Assembly: GCA_023374045.1 (NCBI GenBank)
Contig: CM041777.1
Location: forward strand, 107,703,810 to 107,767,809
DNA from: Limonium bicolor
Lineage: Eukaryota > Streptophyta > Magnoliopsida > Caryophyllales > Plumbaginaceae
Length of the DNA stretch: 64,000 bases
Direction: 5' to 3'
Shown: positions 23,329-35,589 of the stretch, in pieces
Layout: the number at the start of each line of letters is the position of its first letter
Position numbering within the stretch: the stretch's first letter is position 1
Made by a program: the position numbers and the translations under genes
Notes under the pieces: generated by a model
Database searches by the model: none
Told to the model about the DNA's origin: nothing
The model's input: only the letters and a program-made list of their open reading frames with translations

Positions 23329-26242
23329 ATGGCTGTCCTTACACAGAGACAAGAAACGGTACTTATGATCCACTTCCTCATTTCCCTGTCCCGCCTATAT
23401 ATCCTTCAAGCGAAATGCAACCTCGGCTGCGACACCGCCTTGGCCTCTTACTACCTAACCGACGGGTCAAACCTCACCGCCATATCTAGCCTGTTCGGAA
23501 AAACAACATCCGAAGCCCTCGAATTCCACCGAAACTCAACCACCATCATCAGCGAGGATATGTTTGCGTCCTTCGTCCGGTTTAACGTACCCTTTTCCTG
23601 CGATTGCTACCCTGATCCGAACAAGGGTCCGTCCCTGGCACATACTTTCAACTACCTCACCCGGAAGCAGGATCGTTATGACACGATCGCCACTACGGTT
23701 TATGCTAACCTCACGACTGAGCAGAGTTTGGCTCAGGTTAACTCTTATTCATCGGACGATCTTACTGCTTCTTCTGTGCTTATTAACGTCACCGTGAACT
23801 GTTCTTGTGGGGATGCGAGTATTTCAACCGATTATGGGCTTTTTATTACCTACCCACTCCGAGAAGGTGAGAATTTGTCCTCTGTGGCGGCTGCTGCCGG
23901 TGTGCCGGCTGAGTTGCTTCAGATGTATAACCCAGGGGTCGATTTCGCTGCTGGGTCTGGGTTGGTCTTTGTTCCTGGAAAAGGTTCGTTAGTTTGGTAG
24001 TGACATAGCTGCGTGGTTGGTTTTCGATCAAATGCTCCATCGGCCGAGTTTATATTGAACAGCTGAATATTTGGTTCGTTAATTCCTCTTTCTTTTTTTG
24101 GCAGATCAAAATGGAACTTTCCCGCCACTGAAACAAATGAAACAGAGGTATTTCTCGCATACTACAAAGCATCAAATAGTTTGCTGAAACCTTCTCTAGC
24201 AAGTTCTATGTATTTTGTTTTCATGCATGATCGCTTCACATACAACTGTTCCTTGTCGTTATTGCAGGAAAGCTGCAGGTTAGCCTTTCGGCTCAGTACA
24301 TGGACTTCTTATTTCAGCTGAAGCAATTGCTTTGCTTAATTAGGGGTTACAGAGCCTTCTTTTTCGGGTGCCATCATAGTCGCTACACAATATTTCCAGC
24401 CAGTACGTATCATTATTATGTTTTAATTAAGCAGGAAAACAGGCTGGGTTCACTCGCGGTATTGTTGCTGCTTCTGCAGCTGCATTCTTGTTTGTTGTCT
24501 TTGGTCTTTTCTACATCCTTGGCAAGAGAAAGAGAGGTGGAGGTTAGTCCAAAGCTGAATATGTTACAGAATCCCACATCAGCCGTATGGGAGGCTGGCG
24601 TGTGGTTCATATAGGACTATGGGCTCTCCATCTCTTGAGCTAGCTTTTGGGATGGCTGTCCATGGTCCTGTAACAGAATATTACCTTTTCAGACCGATAT
24701 CATTTTAATTCTTCTTTATACTGTGTTTCAGATGCTGGCAAAGGCTTCGGTACATCAGGAGTGGCTACCAATGCTCCCGGGGGACAACATGCCGGTAAAA
24801 ATATCAGCAGGTTAGTCGAATTTCAGTATAAGGAGCTTGCTGCGGCTACAAACAACTTTGTATCCAATAAGATTGGTGAAGGTGGATTTGGCTCGGTGTA
24901 TTACGCAGAACTTAGAGGCGAGGTTAGGACTGATGCTTAATTTAATTGCTTACTTTTTTGTGGTGTCTACCATATATTATAGGATATCTCGGTGTGAATG
25001 TCCTGTTGACTTGTTAATAATTAGTAATATATTCATACAGAAAGCTGCAATAAAGAAGATGCATACACAAGAGCCTAGAGAATTTGTCGCAGAGTTGAAG
25101 GTTCTGGGAAATGTGAATCACATAAACCTGGTGATTGTTTCATTCTGCTAATAATTTATTAAAAGCTGTCTTGTACGTTGACTCAAGATGATTCATTCCT
25201 TCTTTTCTTGTTAACTGACGGGAAACAAGCATGTTATATTCATATGTGCAACGGTTGCACCTATAATTATGGTCTATGTAAAGTCATGGTCATGATACAC
25301 TTGCACCTATAATTAATACACTTAGGCATATCCTCACTCTTTATAAATAAAAGAGCTAGGGCGCCTTATTCTTTGGCATGGCTGCTGCTTATGTCAATTC
25401 TCGGTTAAGTCAGAAAAAGTAGGTAAAAAGATAAAAAATTGATATGATAATTGATAGAGAGAAAAAACATGAGCTAATAAGGTTAACTTCGTTTTTCTTA
25501 AATCCAAAAAGAAAAGACCCTTAATCTACACATTGTCTCTCCCGAGGGTTATTAGTTAAGAATCCATCTTTCATGACAAAATGAGCCCTTTGGGAAATTT
25601 CATGAAATGTCACTATATTTTTGGCTAATTCATGAAATACCACTAAAAAAAAGGAAGTCACGGCAATCCATTATATTTTTTTAAAACTCCATGAAATGCC
25701 ACTATAGATAGAAAAAGGATAAAAATATCCCCTACTAATTAACAAAGTACTTTTAAAGTTCACAATATGCCCCTAAGTGTTAAAAATTAACAAAAATATA
25801 ATAAAAAAATTATAAAAAATATAAAAAATAAAAAGAATCTTAATATCATTAAATATTAAAAAATAAATATTTTCTTTTTTTAAATTTATTCAATACCATA
25901 AAATAATATTGAGTTCTAAACAAATAATTTATACCAATTTTTTTTATCAATATAGTACCATAATTTCTACCAAATAAGTACCATAATTTTTATCATACAT
26001 TTTTTAATTATTATTTCTATCGATTTAAATTATTTATTTTTCAAAGGAAATAATTTTTTTATATTGCTAATAATTTTAAAAACTAAAATTTCTAAATATA
26101 ATAATTTATTGGAAATAGAGCGATTGAGAATAACTTATTCTTTCTTTGGTTATCATTACTTGCTCCTAATAAGTTGCATATTATTATTCTGAAAACGTTT
26201 TATTCTACATTTCAAACAAGTTTTACTATTTAATATTGTATG

Positions 26243-26286
<44 letters not shown>

Positions 26287-28519
26287 TCAGTCGATCCATC
26301 TCAAATAAATTATTATGTTTAGAATTTTAGTTTTTATATTTTATCAGCAATATAAAAAAATTATTTACTTTAAGAAATAAATAATCTAAATTGATAGCAA
26401 AAAATAATTAAAAAATATATAATTTGGTGCTTATTTGGTATAAATTATGGTACTAAATTGATAGAAAAATTGATATAAATTATTTGTTTATAACTCAATA
26501 TTCTTTTTATGGTATTGAATAAATTTTATAAAATGAAATATTATTTTTTTAATATTTAATGTTATTTTAATTTTTTTCAATTTTTAAATTTTCTAATTTT
26601 TAATTTTTTTAAATGTTTATAATTTTTTAATTTTTTTTGTATTTTGATATTTTTGTTAACTTTTAACACTTAGGGGCATATTGTGAACTTTAAAATACTT
26701 TGTTAACTAGTAGGGGTATTTTTATCTTTTTTCTATCTATAGTGGTATTTCATGAACTTTTCAGAAAATATAGTAACATTTTGTGGCTTTCCTTTTTTTA
26801 ATGGCATTTCATGAATTAGCAAAAAATATAGTGACATTTCATGAAATTTCCCTTATTTTTTTATCGTCTCTCACACATATAGTGAGTAATGACTTATTGA
26901 TTGCTAATAACTAAAGAAAATAATAAGTTAAAAAGTTTTTTATTATAGTTATATAATATTATTTTTATAACTTGACACCTAGTATTTCATTACTTCATCT
27001 GCACTGCTGACTAATGTTATGCGAGAGCGATCTGTAAATGTTATAACTTGTGTCGGGAAAAGAACTATGTCGTTCTTGCACAGGTTAAATTAGATGTATT
27101 TAACTCATTACAATCTGATAAATACAGGTGCGCTTGATAGGTTTCAGCATCGAGCGTTGTCTTTTTCTGGTATATGAATTCATGGAGAATGGTAACTTAA
27201 GTGAAAATTTGAAAGGTCCAGGTAAAAATGTTGGTTCAGTTTCTAACCTTAAGTGAAACAAGAAAATGATTTTCATTCAATTATGAAACTGCACTGATTC
27301 AGCTAAACTTAATTAGCTTCACTCTATCATTTTGTATATAGGAAGAGAACCCTTGCCTTGGTCAGCTCGCGTCCAAATTGCTCTGGATTCTGCCTCAGGT
27401 CTTCAATACATTCATGAGCATACATCTCCAGCTTACATTCATAGGGACATCAAACCTGAAAATATTGTATTAGACAAAGATTGTCGAGCAAAGGTAAAAC
27501 ATATTACACTTCACAGTGATCGAGTCATTTAAAAGTTTCTTGCTGCTTTTCTGTACGCCTTTTCCATAATGCGATGCACATGTTGATCAAGGAAGCATCA
27601 GTATGCTTAAGCCCACCTTACCTTGTTTCTAGATCGCAGACTTTGGGCTAACTAAGCTAATTGAAGAAGGCGAGACTGGAGGAGCTCTGCACACTAGTAA
27701 CGCTAAGGGCACTTGGGGGTACATGGCACCTGAGTATGGAGCATTCATCCCTGTTCTTGCTTTTGGTTTTTTAGCAACTTGCTAGCTAGATAGGAAAAAA
27801 TAGTCTTAGTTTTGGTTTAGCAACATCCAAAAGTCAATATATATTTACATACTTATTGGTTGGTTATGTCATGGTAGGTATGCTAGACTTGGATTGTTGT
27901 CTCCAAAGATAGATGTTTATTCATTTGGCATTGTCCTCTACCAGCTAATATCCGCAAAACCTGCCATCATGACAACTGAGTTGGAGTCATCGATCCAATG
28001 GATAACACTTCGTTCTTTGGTAATATCATGAGAAAATACCTGGCCACCGCTGCTTGTTTCTTCTTCGTTTATCCTGTTGTGTTTTGTTTGTTTGTTAATA
28101 GCTAGTTGATGCTTCAATTTTTATGGTTTTCCAGTTTGAAGATGCTCTTACTTTTCCAGATCCTGTTCAATCAGTTGGGGAACTTGTTGATCGCGGGCTT
28201 GGTGACGACTATCCTATTGATGCAATCTACCAGGTATATATGTCACTGGTTTTCTGAAAATATGTATGCATGTGGCATGTCGAAGTAGTCATCGGATCTT
28301 CATCTACATAAAGATTACAAAAGGTTGCTTCTTGGTTTGTCGTAGATGGCTCTGGTAGCGAGAGCTTGTACCAGAGAAGAGCCAGAAGAGAGACCTTCGA
28401 TGAGGTCTGTTGGGGTGGCACTGTCTATGCTTTGTTCATCGGGTGGAGAAAGTGCCAACATTCGCATGTTTATAGAAGATCGATCCAGACCTTCGACGTC
28501 ATCGCATGTCTTGACCTAA
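23329..28519 (+). CDS. LysM receptor-like kinase, CERK1/LYK3 type, 12 exons
   Basis: Exons: 23329-23983, 24105-24147, 24268-24278, 24435-24542, 24732-24922, 25041-25130, 27128-27221, 27342-27493, 27633-27733, 27878-28019, 28135-28233, 28346-28519. All introns are GT..AG, and the joined frame gives 619 residues, close to CERK1-type proteins. Signal peptide about 1-28. The ectodomain has the family's three cysteine pairs (C30/C34, C91/C93, C158/C160) and three LysM regions (about 40-88, 105-154, 165-212). Membrane segment about 245-265 with a KRKR stop-transfer. Kinase: GEGGFG at 321-326, K341, HRD 431-433, DFG 451-453, GTWGYMAPE at 474-482. All catalytic residues are present, so an active RD kinase is expected. 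This family binds chitin or Nod-factor-like oligomers at the plasma membrane, usually with co-receptors. Exon 3 is only 11 nt. After the activation segment it reads YAR where symbiotic relatives read YAQ. The C-terminal tail is short. Ligand not inferable. Confidence 0.9.
25592..26852. mobile_element. Foldback family A element in intron 6 (1,261 bp)
   Basis: Begins GGGAAATTTCATGAAATGTC and ends with its reverse complement. The arms pair over about 540-570 bp each: left 25,592-26,130, right 26,285-26,852, around a centre with an (AT)n run at about 26,245-26,284. Recognisable paired words include GGCATATTGTGAACTTTAAA and CATAATTTATACC. No coding capacity. Related arms occur at 30,471-30,697 and 48,476-50,316. 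A clear target duplication was not found. The long arms resemble MULE-type or foldback elements. Confidence 0.88.
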
Positions 28520-29015
28520 AGGGTGGAATTTTTTCAGACTGCAATTCCACATGTACCCTAGCGGCAATCCCCCAGTATGATACAACCGGTTGTATGATAC
28601 CTATGTACATTCTCGAATAATCTTCACAATTAATTTGAACAATCATTATATAAAGTTGAATAACTTTCATAATAACTTTTACATCAGTATGAATAATCAA
28701 TACAAAAATTTAAACTCTTTTAGCAAAGCAGCTATGTCGTATTCTGCATCAGCCGCAGTCCCTTTTATCCACTTTTTACAAAGCTCGATATCTCGGCCAC
28801 AGTTCTATTTGCGACATTCAGCCAACGGCCAATTCGAGCCCCATTTGGAAAGCGTTTCTCACTGTTCAGGATCTCGTTCAGGCAGGAGGCCGGAAACGGA
28901 TTGGTAATGGCCAATCCACCCGCATTTGTGACAAATGGCTTCCCTCTAAGGAGGGGGCACACCATACCTTTGGTCGATTCCACCGCATCTCCATCATGCC
29001 CCAGTTTCTGATCTT

Positions 29016-29370
29016 ATGCTCTCGCATACATCTTGGAATGCCCCGCTTTTACGAGCTCTCTTTCACCCTGATGATATTCAACACATTCTAAATGTGCCTT
29101 TGTCGGGGAATGTCTCATTGCCAGACTCGTGGTTCTGGGGTCTCTCTCCATTAGGCCAATATACAGTGAAGAGTGCTCATCACTGCGACGTGGCCCTCCG
29201 TAACCTTGCCCGCCCATCTTCATCGTCTATGACCTCTTCTCCTCAAGGTTTGGCTAATAAAAGGTTGTGGACCATTGATCTGCCTCCTCGGGTACATCTC
29301 TTTGGTTGGAAATTGTTGCATGGGGTGGTTCCAAGCCGAGCTCTGTTGGCTTATCGACTTCACCGTCAAT
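29016..29370 (+). pseudogene. LINE zf-RVT region
   Basis: Reads SWFWGLSPLGQYTVKSAH, then RLWTIDLPPRVHLFGWKLLHG, the usual zinc-binding reverse-transcriptase domain (zf-RVT) found after the RT core of plant LINEs. The upstream part (from about 28,830) in another frame reads PIWKAFLTVQDL and GNGQSTRICDKWL, the preceding linker, so a frameshift separates them. The frame stops at 29,370, and the CxxC part continues in another frame. Confidence 0.8.
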
Positions 29371-29465
29371 AACTCCAACCATGTGTTCTTTGTGGCCGCT
29401 GTGACACCATTCACCATGCCTTATTCAGCTGCCCCACAGTCCGCCCTTACTGGGACCGCCTATGT

Positions 29466-30188
29466 ATGCCACATCCTCCGTCTCTCAAGACAGATAACGC
29501 GTTCATTGATTGGTTTACTCATTCTTGCGTTGACATGCCCCATCCTCGGCTCTCTTTGCTTGTTTCGCTTCTATGGCGTCTATGGTATGCCCGGTGTCAG
29601 TTCGCACATAACCGCGTCACCTCTTTTGAAGCAGGTTGGTTTCAGGCAGATAGTTTCTTGAGCCTCAGCACTACTATCTCAGCCACTGCTCTATCACCAT
29701 CCTTGGCTGCGGCCCGTCTTACAGGCCCATCTTCGGTTGAGATATCGGTTGACGCTGGTCTAGACAGGTTTGGTCGGTTTGGACTTGCAGCAGTGGCGGT
29801 CTCGCACAACACTGTTGTTAGTGCGGCAATGATGGGAGGTTTGACTACGGAGGACCCGTCGCATATGGAGGCTGCTGCTCTTCAGTTGGGCATTGACCTT
29901 GCCAAGCAGTATCAGTACTATCATGTGCGGCTCCTGTCGGATTGTAAGAATGTGGTGGATTATTTTACGGCCTTTGGACCCTCCAGCCTCTCTGACCGGG
30001 CGAAATACTTGCTACACCATGCAATGTCAACTTTGGCCCCTCTTACGGATGTTCAATGCTTTCACGTTAGTCGTTTACACAATTTCGTAGCTCACAACCT
30101 AGCGTCTTTCACTAGAAAATCACAGCTCCCTGCGAGTTGTTGGAAGTCTGCTGACTTTCCATCCTATGTACTAAATATTTGCTCTTAA
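29466..30188 (+). pseudogene. LINE RNase H domain (RVT_3 type)
   Basis: 240 codons. The N-terminal part is the end of zf-RVT (LLWRLWYARCQFAHNR). An RNase H fold follows with its acidic residues still present: SVDAGLD, MEAAALQLG and LLSDCKNV, then HVSRLHNFVAHNLA. It ends SYVLNICS, as these proteins usually do (FP.FV.NIC). The domain itself looks intact, but the element lacks its RT core and endonuclease. Confidence 0.85.
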
Positions 30189-30470
30189 TATATACTATTA
30201 CTGGTTTCTTTTTCAAAAAAAAATACAAAAACTTAAACGATGCTTGAATTTAAAATGAACAGTTGTACAATACTCATCGTACAACCGGCTGTATAATAGA
30301 ATTAGCCCATAGCGTCAGCCAAGCAGTTGTAGCCAAGCCCTAACGAGGAACGCTTGTTGCAAGTGATGCATGAGCTATACTGATTTCCCATCATATGCCA
30401 AAAATTAACTACTCATCTGCACGTGAGTCTGTGATAGCCCTTCAGCTCAGTTGAGATGGAATAAGATTTT

Positions 30471-30697
30471 GGCCGATTCATGAAATAAAAAAAATCATAA
30501 AACGTTACTATAGTCAATGAGGAAAATGACAAAGATAATTCTATTAGTTAACAAAGTATTTTAAAGTTTCTAATATGTTCTTAAGTGTTAAAAATATGCA
30601 TAAAAATGTGAAAATACTATACAAACATAACAAATTTTGTCTAATTAAAAAATTGTTAAATTTTAAAAATAAAATAAACTATCAAAAACTATTAACA
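30471..30697. mobile_element. Foldback family A, left arm of a second copy
   Basis: Words such as TTAGTTAACAAAGTATTTTAAA and TTCTTAAGTGTTAAAAAT match the intron 6 element at 25,735-25,785. The other arm is at 48,485-49,065 and 50,200-50,316, so this copy was split by element B and later insertions. Confidence 0.7.
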
Positions 30698-31120
30698 TAA
30701 ATAAATGGGAAAATTGCATACCCCACCCATGACGTTTGGTGAAATTACACACCCCACCCACGAGGTTTTAAAAATTACTTTGCTCACCTATGTGGTTTCC
30801 GCTATTTTACATCCAATAACTTTTCTAATATTTGACCAACTTAAAAGATGGTTAAATATTATCCAAAATTGATGAAACTTTACATGGACGATACTAAGGT
30901 GTTTTATTTTGATCTAGCGTGAAATCCAAAATATTTTAAGTTCATATGTGATCCATGGGACCCAATGAAACATGTGACATGGGAATGTATTTTCATTGGG
31001 TCTCACAAGTCATGTATAACCTTAAAAACTTTGGATTTGGCATTGGAAAAAAATATAACACCTTAGCATCATTCATGTAAAGTTTCATCAATTTTAGATA
31101 ATATTGCAAACGATTTTATT

Positions 31121-32940
31121 TGATGTATTAAAACTAAGAAATAATCCTAGAAATCAACAAATCAATAAACCGTCGGGTTGCAAAAATCCCGGTCGTAGTA
31201 GTATAGTAATTATGAAGCGACCAGGTGTCAATCCACGGGACTTGAGGTAAATAAGTCTAGCCTAAGATAATGGGTAATTCAAAAGGGGTTTGTTTTGGTT
31301 TTGGGGTTTAAATAGATAACAAGAAAGTAAATGGCAGATAATTTAAAGTGATAGATTTTGGAGTGTGAACGGTACTCTAGGTTCAGGGAGTTGTTTCACT
31401 AGCTAGGTTCTGCATATTCTACTAGTTAAACGGAGACTTGGATCGACTTGTAATTCTCAATTATCTATTCTGTATTAAGTTCTAATTCTAGATAGCTCAT
31501 CTAGACAGGACACGTAGTTCTAGTCTAGACTTAGCAAGTATATCTAGATGGTTTTATTGCACAAAATTACTAGTCTGGTTTGGTCCGTACTAAAGCTCCT
31601 AGTGGCTAATGTAATCTATCCGATTGCAATTATCACAGGTAACAGGTTAATAGGACCATCAATGCTAATCACCTTATCTGATCATAACATGATTCGATGG
31701 CTTATAATAAATTCATGACGTTTATTAAAAGCGCTTAAATGCATTAACCTGAACAATCCAAATAGTCTCGATAAAGCAGTAAAATAATGCAGAGTTTAAC
31801 TAATTACAACATCCCTTCCCCTAGAGTATATCCTCTTAGCTAGACATAGCGATTAAAATCATAAGTGAGAGAGAGTTAAGAGAAATCATCTGTTACGAAG
31901 ATCTTCTTGCTCGCTCCACCCTTTGTCTTTGCGCTATGTTGGCTGAGAGGTTGGATTTGGTGACAATGGAATGAACTTGGTGAATGGAGTGAAAATGGAA
32001 ATTTTGGGCAAGTTTGTGAGACGTCCGGATGGGGTGGGTCGGACTCAAATCCGGACACAAATCCGGACGTGATATTTTGTGTGGCGTGTGTGCGGAGACT
32101 TATGTGTGGTTTTTGTGTGAAGAAATTGGGATGAAAACGTGAGTGATGTGAAGTGTGTTTGTGTTTGAGTGTAGGTATGGAGATGGAGTACGGAGGAGTT
32201 ATTATGAGGATGAGCAGATGAATGGAATGAGAGATGGAGGAGGATGAAGAGAGGTGTAGACGAATGTCTGGTGCGAATTGGAATGAAGGCTGGGGAAGGG
32301 TTTAAATAGGCTTAGCAGTAAACATAGGTTAGTGGAGAGTTGGGTAGGCGATTGATTGAGCATGGGAACTGGCTTAATTTAGACGGAGTAATGGCGTAAT
32401 CGGCTGATAATTGCGTCGAAAGCACAATTATCAGCGCGCATGATTTTTATTTTTTATCTTGTGTGACGTCCGCGTTTGAGTCCGCATACGGACAGGGGTG
32501 TCCTGACGAGATCTACACGCGTCCGCATTTCTGTCCGCGTGCGGACATGGCTGTCCTAGCGAGATTAACTCCTGTCCGCGTTTGAGTCCGCGTTGCGGAC
32601 ATGACTGTCCTGGCGAGATCTGTAAGCGTCCGCATGGGCGTCCGTGTTGCGGACATGGAACAGAAGGGTCTGTCCATGTTTCTGTCCGCGTTTTAGGATA
32701 GGGTTAAAGGCATATTCGATCTGGAGCTGTCCGCTTCTCTGTTTGTGTCTTCCCATCCGGACTCATATCCGGACATGTGTAAATTTTTCTCTTTTTGTTC
32801 CAAAAGCTCTCAACTCCTTCTTAATCACTTCCTAAGCCACAATAACATGAAAAAGAAGGTAAATGCATAAATCTAAGTAAAAGAATATGGAAAACAAGGG
32901 TTTAAAGCACTCTAAAGATAGATTAATAACGAGTGCATCA
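31121..32940 (-). repeat. 3' LTR of the Athila-like element (1,820 bp)
   Basis: Plus-strand ends are TGATGTATT and GAGTGCATCA, giving TGATG/CATCA terminal inverted repeats. It is preceded on the minus strand by AAGTGTGGGGGAATT, the polypurine tract. It carries a 53-bp tandem repeat at 32,468-32,660 built from GTCCG..CGGAC palindromes, and similar ones near 32,020-32,070. Confidence 0.85.
32468..32660. repeat. 53-bp tandem repeat of GTCCG/CGGAC palindromes
   Basis: Units start at 32,468, 32,521, 32,574 and 32,628. Each holds GTCCGC, then GTCCGCxTxCGGAC, then GGxTGTCCTxxCGAGAT. Stems of 5-7 bp are possible in each unit. Confidence 0.85.
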
Positions 32941-32956
32941 AATTCCCCCACACTTA
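32941..32956 (-). promoter_or_regulatory. Polypurine tract of the Athila-like element
   Basis: Minus strand AAGTGTGGGGGAATT immediately before the 3' LTR. Just upstream is a palindromic TTTGCTTGAGGACAAGCAAA. The same AAGTGTGGGGGAAT motif occurs again at about 33,823-33,850 (with an expanded run of 16 C on the plus strand) and at 42,023-42,036. Confidence 0.8.
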
Positions 32957-34261
32957 TCTTTTGCTTGTCCTCAAGCAAAATAGAGAATAAAACTATATTC
33001 CAGGCTGTAGCATTGAAACTCAGGGTTAAACAGATACAGACAGAAAGCAAGAAATGATGACGATCAAAAGAATAATTCTGCTTCTGGATGTAGGTTTTCA
33101 CAGTCAGTGAAAAAGAAGGATTTTTAAAAGCATGGAGAAGTCAGAATACTAAATCTGGAAGTAGATTAACTTGGGATCTTCCACTATTTCTTTCCTCTAA
33201 CCTTTGGATGTCAAGGGGTGTGAAGTAATGCCTTATTCCGCAATACCTTTCAACACCATGTACTCATGATCAAAATTTAACTGCAATAAATTTTTCGCCT
33301 GCAAGAACATTCTTTTGCAAGAGATATATATAAAACAATCGAATTATTGCAAATTGTAGAATTGTTCCGTAACCCAGACTTTTCTCTCTATCCATGTAAC
33401 GGTGTTGGGCCAACTATCCCAGATCCCGAGACCTTAGGTAGATAGGTGTTAAGGCACCTTTAAGACTTAACAACCGGATAGACGAGGCCTGCTTTTGTTC
33501 GGAAAATTTTTTGTTTGATCAGTGGAGTACCTTGACTTATCCTTTTCATTCCATACTTTCAAATCATTTCCAAGAGTCCCAAGCTAAACTAATTCAGTTT
33601 CCATAATCAACTACTCCATCAAATTTTAGTAAAAAATAGATTAATTTTGAATAAAATTAGATGTACAAACACCCTAAAGTAGAAGGATTCTTGAGGTAGT
33701 CAACATACCTTGATTTCTAAATCTGCTTGAAGAAGTGATTTTTCTCGGAAGCAAGTAGACAAATAAAGACAAGTGTGACATTTCAACCCAACTTGCATAT
33801 TCAGATAGATTTTTCTACTCTTAATTCCCCCCCCCCCCCCCCACACACTTAAGAAGAGCAATGCCCCCATTGCGTGGAAATCGAACCCCAAGTAAGCATG
33901 CATTATAATGTAGAACATTGGTAAGCAAGTAGAGATAACAAAATGTAAAAAGGAGTACTTCCCAATGTTCCAGCCAATCGTAAGTTCGTGCGCAGTTCAG
34001 GTTTATTTGTCGTGCTATACGTCCCCTCGAGTGCATAAGTGTTGAGTGTGAAAATAGAAGAGACTGCACAACATAGCATTAGGGAAAAGTAGAATAGAAA
34101 TTTAACATTTAAACAACTGCAAGTTAGTCTGTACGGTTTACGACACCGTTTACCCTTCAAAATAAAATAAAATAAAATAAAGGTAAAAACATCAAAAGAG
34201 TGTAAACTCCAATAAATAACAACTGAAATAAATAAAAGAAAACAAAACGATAAATAGACGA
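32957..34261 (-). other. Non-coding region between envelope-position ORF and 3' LTR
   Basis: No convincing frame. It contains the second polypurine-like motif, expanded to C16 at 33,827-33,842 on the plus strand. The rest is ordinary 3' region of the element. Confidence 0.6.
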
Positions 34262-34590
34262 TCACTGTGATGGTCCCGGGGGTGGTCTGTGATCCAGGTG
34301 GCCCATGAGTCTCTCGATGAGTAGGGCTGTCCGACTCTGAACCTCGTCACTGCGCTCTATGCGCTGGGTAATCCGGTCCTGGGTCTGGCGCAGCTCATCA
34401 ATATGTCCTGCCATCTGCTCCTGTCTCTGCTGGACGGCACCGACCTGCTGCTGCATCGCCTGCTGCTGTTGTAGGAGAGTATCCATCGTGGTCTGCAGCT
34501 GTGGAGGAATGCTCATGAGCGGAGGAACCGGTGGCGGCATGGTGGTAGTGGTCGCAGGTGCAGAGCCCGAAGTCGAGGAAGATGCAGTAG

Positions 34591-35174
34591 TGTAGGATCT
34601 TACAACGGTTGTTCTTAGTGAGGTTGTTACCCACGAGGAACTAGGTGCTGAGTAACAGTCTGACGACGAACTCGATATTCAGAGAACATCAACAGAGGGA
34701 AGGATATTAGATACACGTGAATCCTCACTATATTAGCTCGTATCAAAACAGGATACACCCTCACGTACTAGGAGAACAGACTCTCCAAGCACAAACACGT
34801 AAAACACTAGATCTCTAGCTCTCTAGTGATTCTACCAACGTATTATTAAAAACACCTCCTTTCCAGATTTTCTCTCAACAAAAACGTCCATCTCCCTTCT
34901 CTTAACGTCTCTTATATATAGTTATCGATTTACATAAAACAATATCTTTAAAGATATAATTTCTTTAAAGATAAAATCCTAGTAACCGACTTAGATATTA
35001 AACAGAAAAGATATTCTCTAGATTATCTACTAAAGATAAAATCTGTGCAGAATATATTTAGGGACGGTTAGACACTGCGAGATCTTCTCTTGACGGCACC
35101 TCCCTTGGTCAGGTCAAGACTCAGATCTCTGTGTCTGTTACAGAGTTTGGTCAATCAAAACTTTTGCATTAACA
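34591..35174 (-). mobile_element. Solo LTR, 584 bp, Ty1/copia-like
   Basis: Plus-strand ends are TGTAGGATCTTACAAC and TTTTGCATTAACA, flanked by AGTAG on both sides (34,586-34,590 and 35,175-35,179). On the minus strand it has a TATA box (CTATATATAAG near 34,912-34,922), which sets the orientation. A TATCTTTAAAGATA inverted repeat lies near 34,948-34,962. Family assignment is from length and ends only. Confidence 0.85.
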
Positions 35175-35589
35175 AGTAGCTCCCAGGCCAGTGCTGCCGC
35201 GTACCCAACTCCCATCAGCTAAGCGCATGAAACCCCACCTCTTCAAAGTCTGGAGAGAGATAGGACTCTCACCCTCGCGCACGTCGACCCCGGTGAAGAC
35301 GTCGTCAGCTAGCACACAGGCGAGGTGGTGGTGGATGAAAAAGGGAAAGATAGGCGTGATCTTCTTCTTCTTCGATCTCAAGTAGGTGACCACCTTGTGC
35401 AGCTAGCGGAACATGATGTATGGCATAGAGATCTGTCGTCGTGGCTCGGGAGGCGGTGCTAGGAAGTAGTCGATAAGTACACAGTCCTCGCTAGTGACAT
35501 CATTTCCAGCACGAGGCCGGATCTGATGGCTGAGGAGCTCTGCTACCAGCCTCTGCATGAGCGATGGGAGGCTGGTGTAGGGGATGACT

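Larger units (their letters stand above)
28716..30221 (+). mobile_element. 5'-truncated LINE (L1-like), 1.5 kb
   Basis: Only the 3' end of a plant non-LTR element: end of RT, zf-RVT and RNase H, then an A-rich tail (30,214-30,221). It is flanked by a 17-bp duplication beginning AATACAAAAA (28,699-28,715 and 30,222-30,238, one mismatch). Truncation at the 5' end with a long target duplication is typical of target-primed reverse transcription. Confidence 0.9.
28576..30298. mobile_element. Small MITE downstream of the kinase gene, split by a LINE
   Basis: The left end has TATGATACAACCGGTTGTAT and the right end, reversed, TATTATACAGCCGGTTGTAC; about 25 bp pair. Without the LINE and its duplication it would be about 220 bp. 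It starts 57 bp after the kinase stop codon, so it probably lies in the 3' UTR or terminator region. The superfamily is uncertain because no clean target duplication is visible. Confidence 0.6.

Noticed and set aside
28106..28620. Separate small frames overlapping the last exons of the receptor kinase
   Set aside because: They are other-frame readings of exons 11-12 and introns of the kinase gene.
34262..34595. Independent glutamine-rich host gene
   Set aside because: It joins in frame with the upstream pieces of the Athila-like 3' ORF once the two solo LTRs are recognised.
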